A stretch of DNA of 64,000 bases, from assembly GCA_014695325.1 (NCBI GenBank), contig JACJNZ010000048.1:186001-250000 (forward strand). Direction: 5' to 3'. The DNA comes from Cyanobacteria bacterium FACHB-502. Lineage in GTDB: Bacteria; Cyanobacteriota; Cyanobacteriia; Elainellales; Elainellaceae. Within the stretch, counting starts at the first letter, position 1; the number at the start of each line of letters is the position of its first letter. Below the pieces are notes generated by a model. That model saw only the letters and a program-made list of their open reading frames with translations. It had not been told where the DNA came from and did not search any database. Made by a program: the position numbers and the translations under genes. Below are positions 1 to 9,425 of the stretch, one piece after another.

Positions 1-117
1 GGCTTCTTCAAGCAGATGGGTTCCTTCGAGCAAAAACACCTGCTGTTCTCGTCGCTCTTTTGCCCGGTGCAGTTTCCGAAGTTGCTTGACGAGAGGATTT
101 TGCAAACTGGTCAGCAT
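1..117 (-). CDS. TrmH/SpoU-family RNA 2'-O-methyltransferase, N-terminus only
   Basis: Reading the minus strand from the ATG at 115-117 gives 39 open codons that run off the left edge. The protein begins MLTSLQNPLVKQLRKL and continues with a Lys/Arg-rich stretch and FLLEGTHLLEEA. This is the usual start of the SpoU-like methyltransferase substrate-binding domain (SPOUT superfamily), which transfers a methyl group from SAM to a ribose of rRNA or tRNA. The knotted SAM-binding domain lies outside the window, so the target RNA cannot be told. The tRNA-Leu gene lies upstream on the same strand. The family call rests on the N-terminal sequence alone. Confidence 0.7.
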   Translation of the reverse strand, partial: MLTSLQNPLVKQLRKLHRAKERREQQVFLLEGTHLLEEA

Positions 118-481
118 TTTGGGGCTTCTACTTCGCCTTGGTCGGCTGCTTGCAGAGAATTGCAGTATCGATCAGGCTATCATTTTCGCTCTGGAGTGGA
201 CTGGGAATAGGCGAAATTTGTGGTGGCTATCGCGGCTGAAGGACGAGGTGCAGGATTTCTACCCCGTCGTGCTTCAATTCATCCTATCGATTCATCCGAT
301 CGATAGGAGTGGATGTACAGCAACAGCCCCTACAATAAAGCATTAGGAAATCACTAATTCAGAGAAGCCAGCCCGGAGCAGGTTTCTCCAGGCTTGATCG
401 CTTCAAGGCTAATTTTTTCCAGTTGGCTTATTCAGGCTCAAGATTCGCTTGAATTTAGCTTGAGCTTATTCTGGCTTAAAA
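118..481. other. Spacer between tRNA-Leu and the methyltransferase gene
   Basis: No convincing gene is seen. A 9-bp inverted repeat (370-378 with 386-394, loop of 7) is followed on the plus side by a short CTTGA/TCAAG hairpin and a T6 run near 411-416. It may be a terminator or processing structure for the tRNA transcript. The two short plus-strand open frames here have no family resemblance. Confidence 0.4.
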
Positions 482-565
482 TGCGGAACCCGGGACTTGA
501 ACCCGGAAGTCTTTGCAGACACTAGAACCTGAATCTAGCGCGTCTACCAATTCCGCCAGTTCCGC
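482..565 (-). tRNA. tRNA-Leu (anticodon CAG)
   Basis: The minus strand folds as a class II tRNA of 84 nt. The acceptor stem is GCGGAAC with GTTCCGC and discriminator A. The D arm has the Leu-type GGCGGAATTGGTAGACGC. The anticodon stem CTAGA/TCTAG encloses loop TTCAGGT, giving anticodon CAG. A long variable arm and a GGTTCAAGTCC T-arm follow. CCA is not encoded. It decodes CUG leucine codons. Confidence 0.95.
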
Positions 566-834
566 ACGTTTCTTCGACCTCGCCTGTTCCTTGCAGACTT
601 TCTGCTCGGTTCGGCGAACGGTTTAGCCTGCTGTGTGTCGCATCTCAACCGCGATTTCTAATCTTGCCTTAAAGTCTTTCATTCGTCAACTGGTTCGGCA
701 ATTATTTTTGAAACGGACGAGTTCTGCAAACCTACGCTATACAAATCTGCGGCTCACCTTTACACTCGTTCTGGACATTTTGAAACTTTCCGCTAGAATC
801 ATTACCAAATTTATTTCGTTTCTAGGTAACTTAG

Positions 835-2235
835 TTGCCAACCCCATTCGCTTATTTGGAGGACAGAGCCATTACTTCCACTCTTAGCCTATCGAGCCAA
901 TCTGCTCTACCCGAAGAAGACAAATCGATGCTGCAAATTTTGGGAGGGCACTCTCTTTCCGGAGAGGTCAGCATCAGTGGTGCGAAGAACTCTGCCCTTG
1001 TGATCATGGCAGGTGCGCTGCTTTGTTCAGGTGATTGTCGCCTTCGCAACGTTCCGTCTTTGATCGATGTCAGGCGGATGGGCGAAATTTTGTCTGCTCT
1101 GGGAGTAAAATTGGAGCGGCAGGGCAACGTGCTGGACATTAATGCCAGCCAGTTTGAAGTGACTAAAGCTCCCTATGAGCTGGTCAGTCAGCTTCGCGCC
1201 AGCTTTTTTATCGTGGGTCCGATGCTGGCGAGGTTGGGTGTCGCGAGAGTGCCGTTGCCGGGGGGATGTGCGATCGGGGCGCGTCCGGTCGATTTGCACG
1301 TTCGAGGTTTGCAGGCAATGGGAGCCGATGTGCAGATTGAGCATGGCACCGTTCATGCCCACATCAAGGGCGGCAAAAAACGGCTTCAGGGCGCAAGAAT
1401 TTACCTCGACTGTCCCAGTGTGGGCGCGACTGAAACCCTGATGATGGCGGCAACCCTGGCAGAAGGGGAAACGATTCTGGAAAATGCGGCTCAGGAACCC
1501 GAAGTGACTGATTTGGCGAACTTTTGCCGATCGATGGGAGCCAACATTCAGGGCGCGGGAACCAATACAATCGTGATTTCAGGCGTTCCCCAGCTTCATT
1601 CGACCGATTACCCAATCATCCCCGATCGCATTGAAGCTGGAACCTTTTTGGTGGCGGGTGCGATTACTCGATCGGAAATCAGCCTGTTCCCGATCGTGCC
1701 GGATCACCTGACGGCGGTGGTGGCGAAGCTGAAAGAAATTGGCGTGAAGGTGGTGCTAGAGGCTCCCGATCGGATGCGGGTAATTCCGACGCAGCAGCAT
1801 CGGGCGACCGATATTGAAACGATGCCTTTTCCCGGCTTTCCGACGGATATGCAGGCGCAGTTCATGGCACTCCTGACCCTGAGCGACGGCAATAGCATTA
1901 TCACCGAAACGGTGTTTGAAAACCGTCTGCGCCATGTCGCTGAGCTGAACCGGATGGGGGCTGATATTCGGGTGAAGGGCAATATTGCGATCGTGCGGGG
2001 AGTTCCCCTGCTGTCGGGTGCGCCCGTGGTGGCAACGGATTTGCGGGCTTCAGCTGCGCTGGTGCTGGCAGGGCTGGCGGCAAATGGAACGACTACGATT
2101 CAAGGGCTGCATCACCTCGATCGCGGCTACGACAACCTGGAAGGCAAGCTCAAAGGGTTGGGCGCAAAGCTGGAACGAATCAAGGGCGATTCAACCGAGG
2201 CGATCGCGTTGCTGAGTCCTGCTCCCGTGGGTTAA
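835..2235 (+). CDS. murA: UDP-N-acetylglucosamine 1-carboxyvinyltransferase (MurA)
   Basis: First committed step of peptidoglycan synthesis: transfer of enolpyruvyl from PEP to UDP-GlcNAc, in the cytoplasm. The protein has the two-lobed EPSP-synthase fold. [16 protein letters not shown] is the N-terminal signature, and [13 protein letters not shown] holds the active-site Cys that fosfomycin alkylates. [11 protein letters not shown] and [11 protein letters not shown] close the C-lobe. The start is unsettled. TTG at 835 gives the longest frame. ATG at 928 begins MLQILGG and matches the usual bacterial length of about 420-435 residues. The only good ribosome site, GGAGGA at 858-863, sits 7 nt before an in-frame ATT at 871. 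An intrinsic terminator follows at 2266. Confidence 0.95.
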   Translation: MPTPFAYLEDRAITSTLSLSSQSALPEEDKSMLQILGGHSLSGEVSISGAKNSALVIMAGALLCSGDCRLRNVPSLIDVRRMGEILSALGVKLERQGNVLDINASQFEVTKAPYELVSQLRASFFIVGPMLARLGVARVPLPGGCAIGARPVDLHVRGLQAMGADVQIEHGTVHAHIKGGKKRLQGARIYLDCPSVGATETLMMAATLAEGETILENAAQEPEVTDLANFCRSMGANIQGAGTNTIVISGVPQLHSTDYPIIPDRIEAGTFLVAGAITRSEISLFPIVPDHLTAVVAKLKEIGVKVVLEAPDRMRVIPTQQHRATDIETMPFPGFPTDMQAQFMALLTLSDGNSIITETVFENRLRHVAELNRMGADIRVKGNIAIVRGVPLLSGAPVVATDLRASAALVLAGLAANGTTTIQGLHHLDRGYDNLEGKLKGLGAKLERIKGDSTEAIALLSPAPVG

Positions 2236-2548
2236 TCAAACCTGCGTGAAGTTAATCCTTGTGGTAAGGGTGGGCAATGCTCACCTTTTTTAGTCAGATT
2301 TTAGTCAGAATTTTTAGAAGAATGCCGATCGGAAGAGTGATAAATTCTAAAGGCTGATCGAAGGAGGAGATTTGAAGCGTTTTTGAGATCCTGCATTGCC
2401 CGCTAAATCCCCCTTTATAGGCGACTTGGAGATCCTAAAGTGAGCTAGGTTCCTCGCAGCGCAGGAAAACTAGAGAGACAAACATAATTTTAACTATCCT
2501 CCTGAACAGCTCACCCTGCTGCACCTGTGTTTTTCACTGCTGTTATTC
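2236..2548. other. murA-ispE spacer
   Basis: 313 bases without a gene. The left end holds the murA terminator. The rest is presumably the ispE promoter region, but I cannot place -10/-35 boxes with confidence. Confidence 0.4.
2266..2291 (+). terminator. Intrinsic terminator after murA
   Basis: AAGG(G)TGGGC pairs with GCTCACCTT across an AAT loop with one bulged G, and runs into T6. It lies 30 nt after the murA stop codon. Confidence 0.75.
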
Positions 2549-3493
2549 ATGCAAACCTATAAACTGCTGGCTCCTGCCAAAATTAATTTGTATTTAGAGA
2601 TCATTGGCGATCGTCCCGATGGGTTTCACGAGCTAGCCATGATTTTGCAGAGCGTTGACCTTGCCGATCGACTAACGCTGCGGGCGAACGGAACCGAGCG
2701 AATTCAGGTATTGTGCAGCAATGCAGAAGTCCCATCGGATCAAAGCAATCTGGCATATCGGGCAGGAGCTTTGATGGCGCAGCAGTTTCCAGAGCAGTTT
2801 CAAAGATTTGGCGGCGTGGAGATTACGCTGGAGAAGAATATTCCGATCGGGGCGGGGCTGGCGGGTGGTTCTGCTGATGCTGCTGCCGTCATCGTTGGCA
2901 TTGACCTGCTGTGGAATTTGGGACTGACGCGAGTGGAACTTCAGGAACTTGCCGCCCGCCTCGGATCAGATATTCCCTTTTGCGTCATGGGTGGCACGGC
3001 GCTCGCCACAGGTCGGGGAGAGCAACTTGCCCCTTTGACCAGTCCCGATCCGCTTTATGCAGTGCTGGCGAAGTATCAAGATTTGCCTGTTTCCACCGTT
3101 TGGGCCTATCAGACTTACCGCAAACAGTTTCAGCATACCTACGCACCCGATCGCGAAACGCTGTTAGGACGCAGAAAGAGCGTGCATTCAAGTGAGCTGG
3201 TTGCGGCGATTACTCAGCGCAACAGTCAGCAGATCGGGCAGCTTTTGCATAACGATCTGGAGAAAGTCGTTTTGCCTGCCTATCCGCAGGTAGCAGATCT
3301 GCGCCGAGTGATGGGCGAACTGGGGACGCTGGGTGTGATGATGTCTGGCTCTGGTTCCACGGTGTTTGCTCTAGTGGGCTCTCAGGCTGAAGCTGATCGA
3401 GTGAAGCAAGCTCTGCGCGATCGAATTCCTGATCCGAATCTCGGCATCTGGACAACTCGTTTGATCGGACAGGGAATTCAAGTGCTGCAATAG
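2549..3493 (+). CDS. ispE: 4-diphosphocytidyl-2-C-methyl-D-erythritol kinase
   Basis: GHMP-family kinase of the MEP pathway. It phosphorylates CDP-ME at the 2-hydroxyl with ATP, on the way to carotenoids, the phytol tail and quinones. The 314 residues begin LLAPAKINLYLEI, the substrate-binding N-terminal motif. The glycine-rich ATP loop is PIGAGLAGGSADAAAVI near residue 100. The C-terminal GHMP motif is MMSGSGSTVFAL. Length and motif order are normal. It starts with ATG and follows murA on the same strand after a terminator, so it is probably transcribed separately. Confidence 0.95.
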   Translation: MQTYKLLAPAKINLYLEIIGDRPDGFHELAMILQSVDLADRLTLRANGTERIQVLCSNAEVPSDQSNLAYRAGALMAQQFPEQFQRFGGVEITLEKNIPIGAGLAGGSADAAAVIVGIDLLWNLGLTRVELQELAARLGSDIPFCVMGGTALATGRGEQLAPLTSPDPLYAVLAKYQDLPVSTVWAYQTYRKQFQHTYAPDRETLLGRRKSVHSSELVAAITQRNSQQIGQLLHNDLEKVVLPAYPQVADLRRVMGELGTLGVMMSGSGSTVFALVGSQAEADRVKQALRDRIPDPNLGIWTTRLIGQGIQVLQ

Positions 3494-3578
3494 AATTCAT
3501 TCCAGCGTTCATTCCATAAGATAAGGAAAGGAGGCTGAGTTCAATCTGCCCTCGCCTTTATTTTCTGGAGATATTGTT

Positions 3579-3953
3579 ATGACCGAGCCAACCCCTCAAC
3601 CGTCTGGACAAAGCGCGGTAGAAAGCAGTTCCCCTTCTAAGCTAAATAAAACAACCGACAGTTCAGGCTATGTACCGCCGACGCCCCTGCGCTGCTTTAC
3701 CGGATCGGCGATCGCCGCAGGATTTGCCTATGTGCTGTATCTGCTCACGCAATCGATTGTTTCCTCGTTTGCGGCAAAGCCGCTTTCTTCTACAAATATG
3801 CTGGCAGCCCGAATCGGAGCAGCCGTAAGAACGCTTGTGGTCGGCATTAGCACCATGGGAACCGGAATCTTTGTGATCGCGGCGATCGGGCTGCTGGCGT
3901 TGGGGATTCAGCTTGTGTTTAAGCAGCTTCGGCAAACTGGCGATGCGAATTAA
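3579..3953 (+). CDS. DUF3082-family membrane protein
   Basis: 124 residues. A Ser/Pro-rich N-terminal tail of about 40 residues is followed by two hydrophobic segments, CFTGSAIAAGFAYVLYLL near residue 50 and GTGIFVIAAIGLLALGIQLVF near residue 95. The layout and sequence match the small DUF3082 proteins found almost only in cyanobacteria and plastid-bearing organisms. No function is established. GGAG lies 9 nt before the ATG. The stop codon overlaps the start of the next gene by 11 bases, so the two are likely translationally coupled. Confidence 0.75.
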   Translation: MTEPTPQPSGQSAVESSSPSKLNKTTDSSGYVPPTPLRCFTGSAIAAGFAYVLYLLTQSIVSSFAAKPLSSTNMLAARIGAAVRTLVVGISTMGTGIFVIAAIGLLALGIQLVFKQLRQTGDAN

Positions 3954-4671
3954 AGTGATTAACGGAAACACCTTTGAGCCCATGACGCGGGGCATTGATG
4001 AATCGGCTCAGGCAGTCCGCTCGCCTCAGACGGAAATTATCACCACGCAGCCGAAGGCGGGTCCAGAGTCGATCGAGGGCTATTACGACGAGTATCTAGC
4101 GATTCCCGGCATTTTGGAAGAAGTGATTTTGTCGGGCGATGAAATTGATGCGTTTGTGATTGCTTGCTGGGGTGATCCGGGGGTGGAAGCGGCGCGAGAG
4201 CTGACGACTAAGCCCGTGGTTGGCATTGCGGAGGCAAGTATGTATGTGGCGAATATGGTGGCGGCTCGCTGGGGCGTAGTGACGACGATGCACCGCGCCC
4301 TCGACATGATCGAGAAAACAATTCATCGGGCTGGGTTTTCCCACCGCTGTGTTTCGATTCGCACCACAGGCTTATCGGTAATCGAAACCGAAACGGCTCG
4401 TCAGGCCACGATCGCTGCTCTGGAAACTGCCGGACGGTTAGCCATTACCGAAGACAAAGCTGAAGCTCTCTGTCTAGGCTGTGCCGGAATGAGCGGACTC
4501 GATAAAGCACTGGAAGAGCGGCTCGAAATTCCCATTATTGATGCGGTGGCGGCAGCCGTCAAAATGGCAGAGGCGATCGTTGGTCTTCAGAAACAAACCA
4601 GCAAGGCTCTGACGTATCAGCGTCCTGAATCGAAGCGCATTAAAGGCTTCCCGGACTATATGCAGTTTTGA
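3943..4671 (+). CDS. Asp/Glu/hydantoin racemase family protein
   Basis: 243 residues from ATG 3943 (MRIKVINGNT), the start that fits the family; a longer in-frame start at 3913 would lie deep in the upstream gene. The family uses a two-cysteine, cofactor-free proton transfer. The two Cys are in FVIACWGDPG near residue 82 and LCLGCAGMSG near residue 183. PVVGIAEAS is also typical. The substrate could be a hydantoin, aspartate/glutamate or allantoin and cannot be fixed from sequence. The gene overlaps the DUF3082 gene by 11 nt. Its 3' end overlaps the convergent kinase gene by 16 nt. Confidence 0.8.
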   Translation: MRIKVINGNTFEPMTRGIDESAQAVRSPQTEIITTQPKAGPESIEGYYDEYLAIPGILEEVILSGDEIDAFVIACWGDPGVEAARELTTKPVVGIAEASMYVANMVAARWGVVTTMHRALDMIEKTIHRAGFSHRCVSIRTTGLSVIETETARQATIAALETAGRLAITEDKAEALCLGCAGMSGLDKALEERLEIPIIDAVAAAVKMAEAIVGLQKQTSKALTYQRPESKRIKGFPDYMQF

Positions 4672-7600
4672 GGGATAGGGCTTGCCAGACTTCCTGAGGG
4701 CTTGACCAGTGCTGCGATCGCCTGGGTAAGCGTTTCTAGGGCAAGCGGTTTGGCAAGGTGTTGCTGAAATCCTGCGGCAAGTGCCTGCTGCTGATCTGTA
4801 TCGCTGGCGTAAGCACTCAACGCGATTCCCGGAAGATTGCTGCTCTGACGATCGGGCAGTGTCCGAAGCCGGCGCATCAGGGTATAGCCGTCCATTCCGG
4901 GCATCCCAATGTCGCTGATCAAGACATCAAAGCTCAATCGCTCCAGTGCCGCTAACGCTTCTAGGGCAGAGCTGACCGGAGTAACGCAAAGCTGCTGCTG
5001 TTCGAGCAGATAGGCAATCAATGCTTGAGTATCGACATCGTCATCCACCAGGAGGACTCGCACTCCTTGTAGATTGGGTGCGGTTTGCCCGCTGGGTTGA
5101 CGATCGTTTGCCCGCTCAGCCATTAGCATCAGGGGCAAATAAATCGAGAAGGTTGTCCCTTGTCCTTCGCCTGCACTTTCCACAGAAATCGTGCCGCCGT
5201 GCGCTTCGACCAACTGGCGGACGATCGCTAGCCCTAAGCCTAAGCCGCCAAATTGCCGGGTCGTTGAACTGTCTTGCTGCCGAAAATGCTCAAATACGTG
5301 GGGCAAAAACTTAGGGCTAATGCCTTTTCCGGTATCCGCAACCTGAATCCGGACGAAGGGAATTTGACAGGTGGGTGGTTTTTGCTCTAGGGACTCCAGA
5401 GGAGAAGGGAGGGAGTCAGGGGAGCTAGGGGAGGATGGAGCCAGCAGGGCATGGGGTTCTGAGGCAGCAAGTTCTGATGGAACCGACAGCCGCACGGTGA
5501 CTTTTCCGCCCTGGGGTGTGAACTTAATGGCGTTACTAAGCAGATTCCACATCACCTGCTGCAGTCTGCCCGTGTCCCCAAATACACGCTGTATCGGCGC
5601 ATCAAACTGCGTTGTGAGCTGAATTGCCTTCGCTTCGGCAGCAAGCCGTACGGTTTCGAGAGCGGCGGCGATCGGGTCAGCTAAATCAACAGGCGTCATT
5701 TCCAGTACCAGCTTGCCGCGCAAGATTCGCGAAATGTCGAGCAGGTCATCAATGAGCTGTGCCTGAAGCTTGACATTGCGTTCGATCGCCTCCAGCCCTT
5801 GCTGCACTTTATCTGGACTGAGTTGTCGATTTTGCAGCAGCTTCGACCAGCCTAGAATCGGGTTCAGGGGCGTTCTCAGTTCGTGAGACAGCACGGCTAA
5901 GAATTCATCTTTGATTCGGTTTGCCTGTTCTGCCTGAGCACGGGCAGTTTGCTCTTGTTGCAGAAGGCCATAGCTCTGCTCGGCGAAGCGTTCGCGCTCT
6001 AGGTCGATCTGCTTGCGATCGGTGATGTCAGTCGCGATGCTGCAAACGGCGTAGGGTATACCATCCACATTGACCAAGGGAAATTTCACCGAGAGGTAAG
6101 TGTGCACACCGTCCGGCAGGTAGAGCCTTTCTTCAAACTTGAGCGGCGTTCCGGCTTCTAAAACATCGCGATCGTGTGACCAGAACAAATCAGTGGCTTC
6201 CGACTCACGCCCTGCATCGTTGGTTTGACCCTGCTGCGCCTGGGTCTGCTGACAAAGCATTTCATACTGGCGGTTGACCAGCAAATACCGCCCCTCGGTA
6301 TCTTTGAGATAAATTACCGCTTCGGACTGATTTAGAATTGCCTGAAGCCGCTGTTCGCTCTCCTGGAGGGAGGCTTCTGCCTGCTTGCGATCGGTGATAT
6401 CGGTATTCGTGCCGTACCATTTCACGATTTGACCCTGCTGATTTCGTAGCGGACGCGCCTGTCCTAAAATCCAGCAATATTCTCCGTTGGCTGCCCGTAG
6501 TCTTGCCTCTGCCTGGTACTCCGTGCCCATTTTTACTGAGGCAGCCCACGTCTGGGTAATTTGTGCTAAATCATCTGGATGCACAATTTCTGTCCAGCCG
6601 TCATTCTGGAGCTGTTCGACCGCCTTCCCAGTGAACTCACACCATCGCTGGTTGTAGTAATCAATGTGACCGTCAGGGGTTGCTGTCCATACCTGCTGTG
6701 GAATGGTTTCTGTGATCAGCCGGAGCTGATCTTCCCGCTGTTTCAGGGCTGCACCCGATCGCTGCCGTTCGATCGCAACACCTGCCAAGTGAGAGGCGAT
6801 CGTGATTAACCGCTGTTCAGTAGCATCCGGCTGGCGTGGCGTGCGGTAATAAAGGGCAAATGTACCTAACACTCTGCCTTGGCTGTCCAGAATTGGGGTA
6901 GACCAGCAGGCTTTCAGATTGTACTGCTGAAGCAGCATCCGACTTGCCGCCCAGCGATCCTCAGCATCAATATCAGAAACAATTACTGCCTGATGGGTAT
7001 GGGCAACTGTGCCGCAAATGGTGTCGATCGAGTTGCCCAAAACTCCGTCAGCAAGGTCATAGCAGAGGCTTTGTGGCAAACTAGGGCTGGCAGCCATATA
7101 GAGTTTATTGGTCGTGTCATCCAGCAGCAAAATCGAGCAAATTGCTTCATTCGACTGGGTTTCGATCAATTGCGCCAAGGTTTCTAGCACTTCACTCAGA
7201 CAGGCACCCGCTGTAATAAGCTCCAGGATGTAATTTTGCGTTGCCAGGAGCACTTCACTGCGGCTGCGATCGGTAATATTTTGAGTCAGCACCATTCCTG
7301 CAAAAATTTCACCTTGTTCGTTGTGAATTGGAACAGTGTGTACCTCATAAATCTGATCCTGAAACGGCATTTCGTACGCCATTGACTGCCCTGCTAGCGT
7401 TGCCCGATAGTAGGGTTCGATCGCCGCACAAACGTCAGGCGGAAAGGCTGCCGATAGCGTTTTGCCAACCAGGTTTGAGCGATCGAGGTTCACTTGTTTG
7501 AGTCCATCGCCTTCGACCAGCAGATAGCGTAAATCGCGATCAAAAAGGAGAACAGCTCCATTGGGAATGTGCTGTGCCAGTGTTCGATAAAGGGCTTCTC

Positions 7601-8240
7601 GCTCCGTCAGAGCTGCATTTGCCTGCTGGAGCTGGTCAGTTCGTTCCGCAACGCGCCGTTCTAGCTCCTGGTTTGCCTGCTGGAGTGCCGCTTCTAACGC
7701 TTTCCGCTCGTCAAGTGCCAGCACCCATCGCTCCTCACGCTGACGCAACTCAGTTTCTGCCCGCTGATATTGGCTGATATCCTGCCCCACGATGTAGACC
7801 AACTGCTGTTCGACCATGGGAGTCATTTGCCAGGCAAACCAGCGATCGCTTACCGTTTCTCCTACGGAATGATTGAGGCTGCCCTGATTCCCCAGGCGGC
7901 TCTCGATTTGCCCTGCCCCTCCAGATTGAATCAATGCCTGCCACTGCTCTAGCACAGTCGCCCGATCGCTTGGGTGAATGAGGTCAAACCAGGAGGAAGT
8001 AATTTCTAACTGGAAGTTTTTGAACAGGTTGCGAAAAGCAGGGTTAATCTGCTGCAAACTACCATCAAATCTGATGATTGCTAGAGGGTTACCCGCATAG
8101 GTAAAAAACTGCTCGATTTCCCCCTCAGGTAACGGCGAAGCAATTGGCTCTGTAGCACCACTGTGCCTTTTGTCGCTTGACGGTTGAGGAAAAGGAGAGA
8201 ACAGACCCATTGGAAACAGCAACGACTCCTGAGTATCCAT
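4656..8240 (-). CDS. Soluble hybrid sensor histidine kinase, PAS-PAS-GAF-PAS-PAS-HisKA-HATPase-REC
   Basis: 1194 residues with no membrane segment. PAS domains lie near 45-160, 215-325, 505-620 and 630-745. A coiled linker (165-215) ends the first sensor, and a GAF domain lies at about 340-495. HisKA has His786 in SHELRTP. The ATPase domain has N-box WNLLSNAIKFTP, then DTGKGIS and GLGLGLA. The C-terminal receiver begins VRVLLVDDD and its phospho-acceptor is Asp1110 in LISDIGMPG. A Ser/Pro-rich insert sits inside the ATPase domain near 925-955. The ligand is unknown. No response regulator adjoins it, so it is an orphan kinase whose output may go through a phosphotransfer protein elsewhere. Confidence 0.93.
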   Translation of the reverse strand: MDTQESLLFPMGLFSPFPQPSSDKRHSGATEPIASPLPEGEIEQFFTYAGNPLAIIRFDGSLQQINPAFRNLFKNFQLEITSSWFDLIHPSDRATVLEQWQALIQSGGAGQIESRLGNQGSLNHSVGETVSDRWFAWQMTPMVEQQLVYIVGQDISQYQRAETELRQREERWVLALDERKALEAALQQANQELERRVAERTDQLQQANAALTEREALYRTLAQHIPNGAVLLFDRDLRYLLVEGDGLKQVNLDRSNLVGKTLSAAFPPDVCAAIEPYYRATLAGQSMAYEMPFQDQIYEVHTVPIHNEQGEIFAGMVLTQNITDRSRSEVLLATQNYILELITAGACLSEVLETLAQLIETQSNEAICSILLLDDTTNKLYMAASPSLPQSLCYDLADGVLGNSIDTICGTVAHTHQAVIVSDIDAEDRWAASRMLLQQYNLKACWSTPILDSQGRVLGTFALYYRTPRQPDATEQRLITIASHLAGVAIERQRSGAALKQREDQLRLITETIPQQVWTATPDGHIDYYNQRWCEFTGKAVEQLQNDGWTEIVHPDDLAQITQTWAASVKMGTEYQAEARLRAANGEYCWILGQARPLRNQQGQIVKWYGTNTDITDRKQAEASLQESEQRLQAILNQSEAVIYLKDTEGRYLLVNRQYEMLCQQTQAQQGQTNDAGRESEATDLFWSHDRDVLEAGTPLKFEERLYLPDGVHTYLSVKFPLVNVDGIPYAVCSIATDITDRKQIDLERERFAEQSYGLLQQEQTARAQAEQANRIKDEFLAVLSHELRTPLNPILGWSKLLQNRQLSPDKVQQGLEAIERNVKLQAQLIDDLLDISRILRGKLVLEMTPVDLADPIAAALETVRLAAEAKAIQLTTQFDAPIQRVFGDTGRLQQVMWNLLSNAIKFTPQGGKVTVRLSVPSELAASEPHALLAPSSPSSPDSLPSPLESLEQKPPTCQIPFVRIQVADTGKGISPKFLPHVFEHFRQQDSSTTRQFGGLGLGLAIVRQLVEAHGGTISVESAGEGQGTTFSIYLPLMLMAERANDRQPSGQTAPNLQGVRVLLVDDDVDTQALIAYLLEQQQLCVTPVSSALEALAALERLSFDVLISDIGMPGMDGYTLMRRLRTLPDRQSSNLPGIALSAYASDTDQQQALAAGFQQHLAKPLALETLTQAIAALVKPSGSLASPIPQNCI

Positions 8241-8671
8241 AGGAATTTAAAAAAGGAAAATAAAACGGATGCAACGATAAAAACTTGTTTCGATCGGGCT
8301 TAGATTTATCGCGTTACTGAATTCGGATATTTTGATTGACAGAAGTAGCAGCTTAATAACTTCCTCATGTCAAAATCATCAGACCTAAAGTTCCGAACTC
8401 AAAAAAATCTGCTTTGAATCCTGGCGTTCATTGCTCCTAACTGGATTAATTTTCTAAAAAACTGCTAATTGTTTATAACAAACAGGTCTTTTCAGGAACG
8501 GGTTGTATTGCCCACTCCTGACGTTTGAACTGGCGTTCGATCGAACTGTTTGATCAACCAGATTGAGCTGTTTTACTCATCACTTATCCTTTGCAACAAA
8601 TTCTTTGCAAAGAAGGCTGAGAAATGCCGCTTTTAAGGGTAGAAATCAGACCGAAAAGGAATTGAGGAGAA

Positions 8672-8785
8672 ATGCCGACTGAACTTATAACCCTGGAACT
8701 ACTACCCTGGAAATATCTTAACTCCTACCTGAAGAGAGAAGCTGATTTAGCGTCTTGCACTCCGGCTTTAGGGAATTTTTTGTAG
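8672..8785 (+). CDS. Possible 37-residue open frame
   Basis: GAGGAG at 8664-8669 lies just before an ATG opening MPTELITLELLPWKYLN and ending at TAG 8783-8785. The close ribosome site is the only support. No family is recognised and no promoter is evident. It could be chance in a long spacer. Confidence 0.2.
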   Translation: MPTELITLELLPWKYLNSYLKREADLASCTPALGNFL

Positions 8786-9008
8786 GCTGACGATCGAAGC
8801 CAACGATTGAAAAGCTCTCCAGAACTTCGATTTGCCCGTATTGCTTAATGGATTAAATTACTTGACGAATCATTGCCAGAGGTAAACTAACCAGACAAGT
8901 TATATTCGCTTCACCCTGCCAGGTCTTTTCACGCGCCTCCATACGCTCCAGGATTCAGTCACTTGCCGAGCGCAGTTATGTTGAGAAGGATATACCGTGA
9001 GAAAAGAC

Positions 9009-9048
9009 AAAAAAATTGCCTGACCCTATAAGCCCCCAAGGTCAGGCA
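9009..9048 (-). terminator. Strong intrinsic terminator, minus strand
   Basis: A perfect 9-bp stem (9017-9025 with 9040-9048, TGCCTGACC/GGTCAGGCA) and 14-nt loop are followed on the minus strand by seven consecutive T. It lies 3 nt beyond the stop codon of the small gene at 9052-9150. Confidence 0.85.
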
Positions 9049-9051
9049 GTC

Positions 9052-9150
9052 TCACCTGTAAGGACGCGCTTTAACCAGAAGAACCTGTACAACCAAATTG
9101 CCCCCTAGTTGTTCAGTTTTTCTGAGTGCGTTCTCCAGAAGTGAATTCAT
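9052..9150 (-). CDS. Small gene encoding a 32-residue protein of unknown function
   Basis: The minus strand encodes MNSLLENALRKTEQLGGN followed by LVVQVLLVKARPYR and TGA. A GGGGA stretch lies about 9 nt upstream of the ATG. The stop codon is followed almost at once by a strong terminator, as expected for a real short transcript rather than chance. The peptide is amphipathic and basic at its C-terminus, with no clear membrane span or signal. I do not recognise the family. An sRNA carrying a chance frame is the alternative. It is too short for ordinary gene finders. Confidence 0.5.
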   Translation of the reverse strand: MNSLLENALRKTEQLGGNLVVQVLLVKARPYR

Positions 9151-9425
9151 TGTGTCTTTTCCCCACGCCTTATCACGTCGAGACAAGTACGGAAGTTATA
9201 CGAGAAACGGCGGCTCGACGAATCAGAAATCCGTAAATTTACCTTTTGCACTGAACTCTTTCCGGCTTAATAGGTTTTGAGGTTCGTGGGGTGGAGGAAG
9301 TTGAGGGGAAGTTGAGGGGGAAGCGGGCAGATCAGGAGTAGATTAGGGGCAAATCAAACAGACTGATGCTAGGCTCAGAGCAGTGATTCCGTCATTTTCC
9401 GGTTAACCGATCGCATCTTCAGGCT

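Larger units (their letters stand above)
8241..9051. other. Long spacer upstream of the orphan kinase
   Basis: About 810 bases, fairly A+T-rich. It contains the kinase promoter region, the possible 37-codon frame at 8672 and the minus-strand terminator at 9009-9048. I see no tRNA-like or known structured RNA. Confidence 0.4.

Noticed and set aside
633-887. 84-codon frame upstream of murA
   Set aside because: It overlaps the murA start in another frame and shows no domain.
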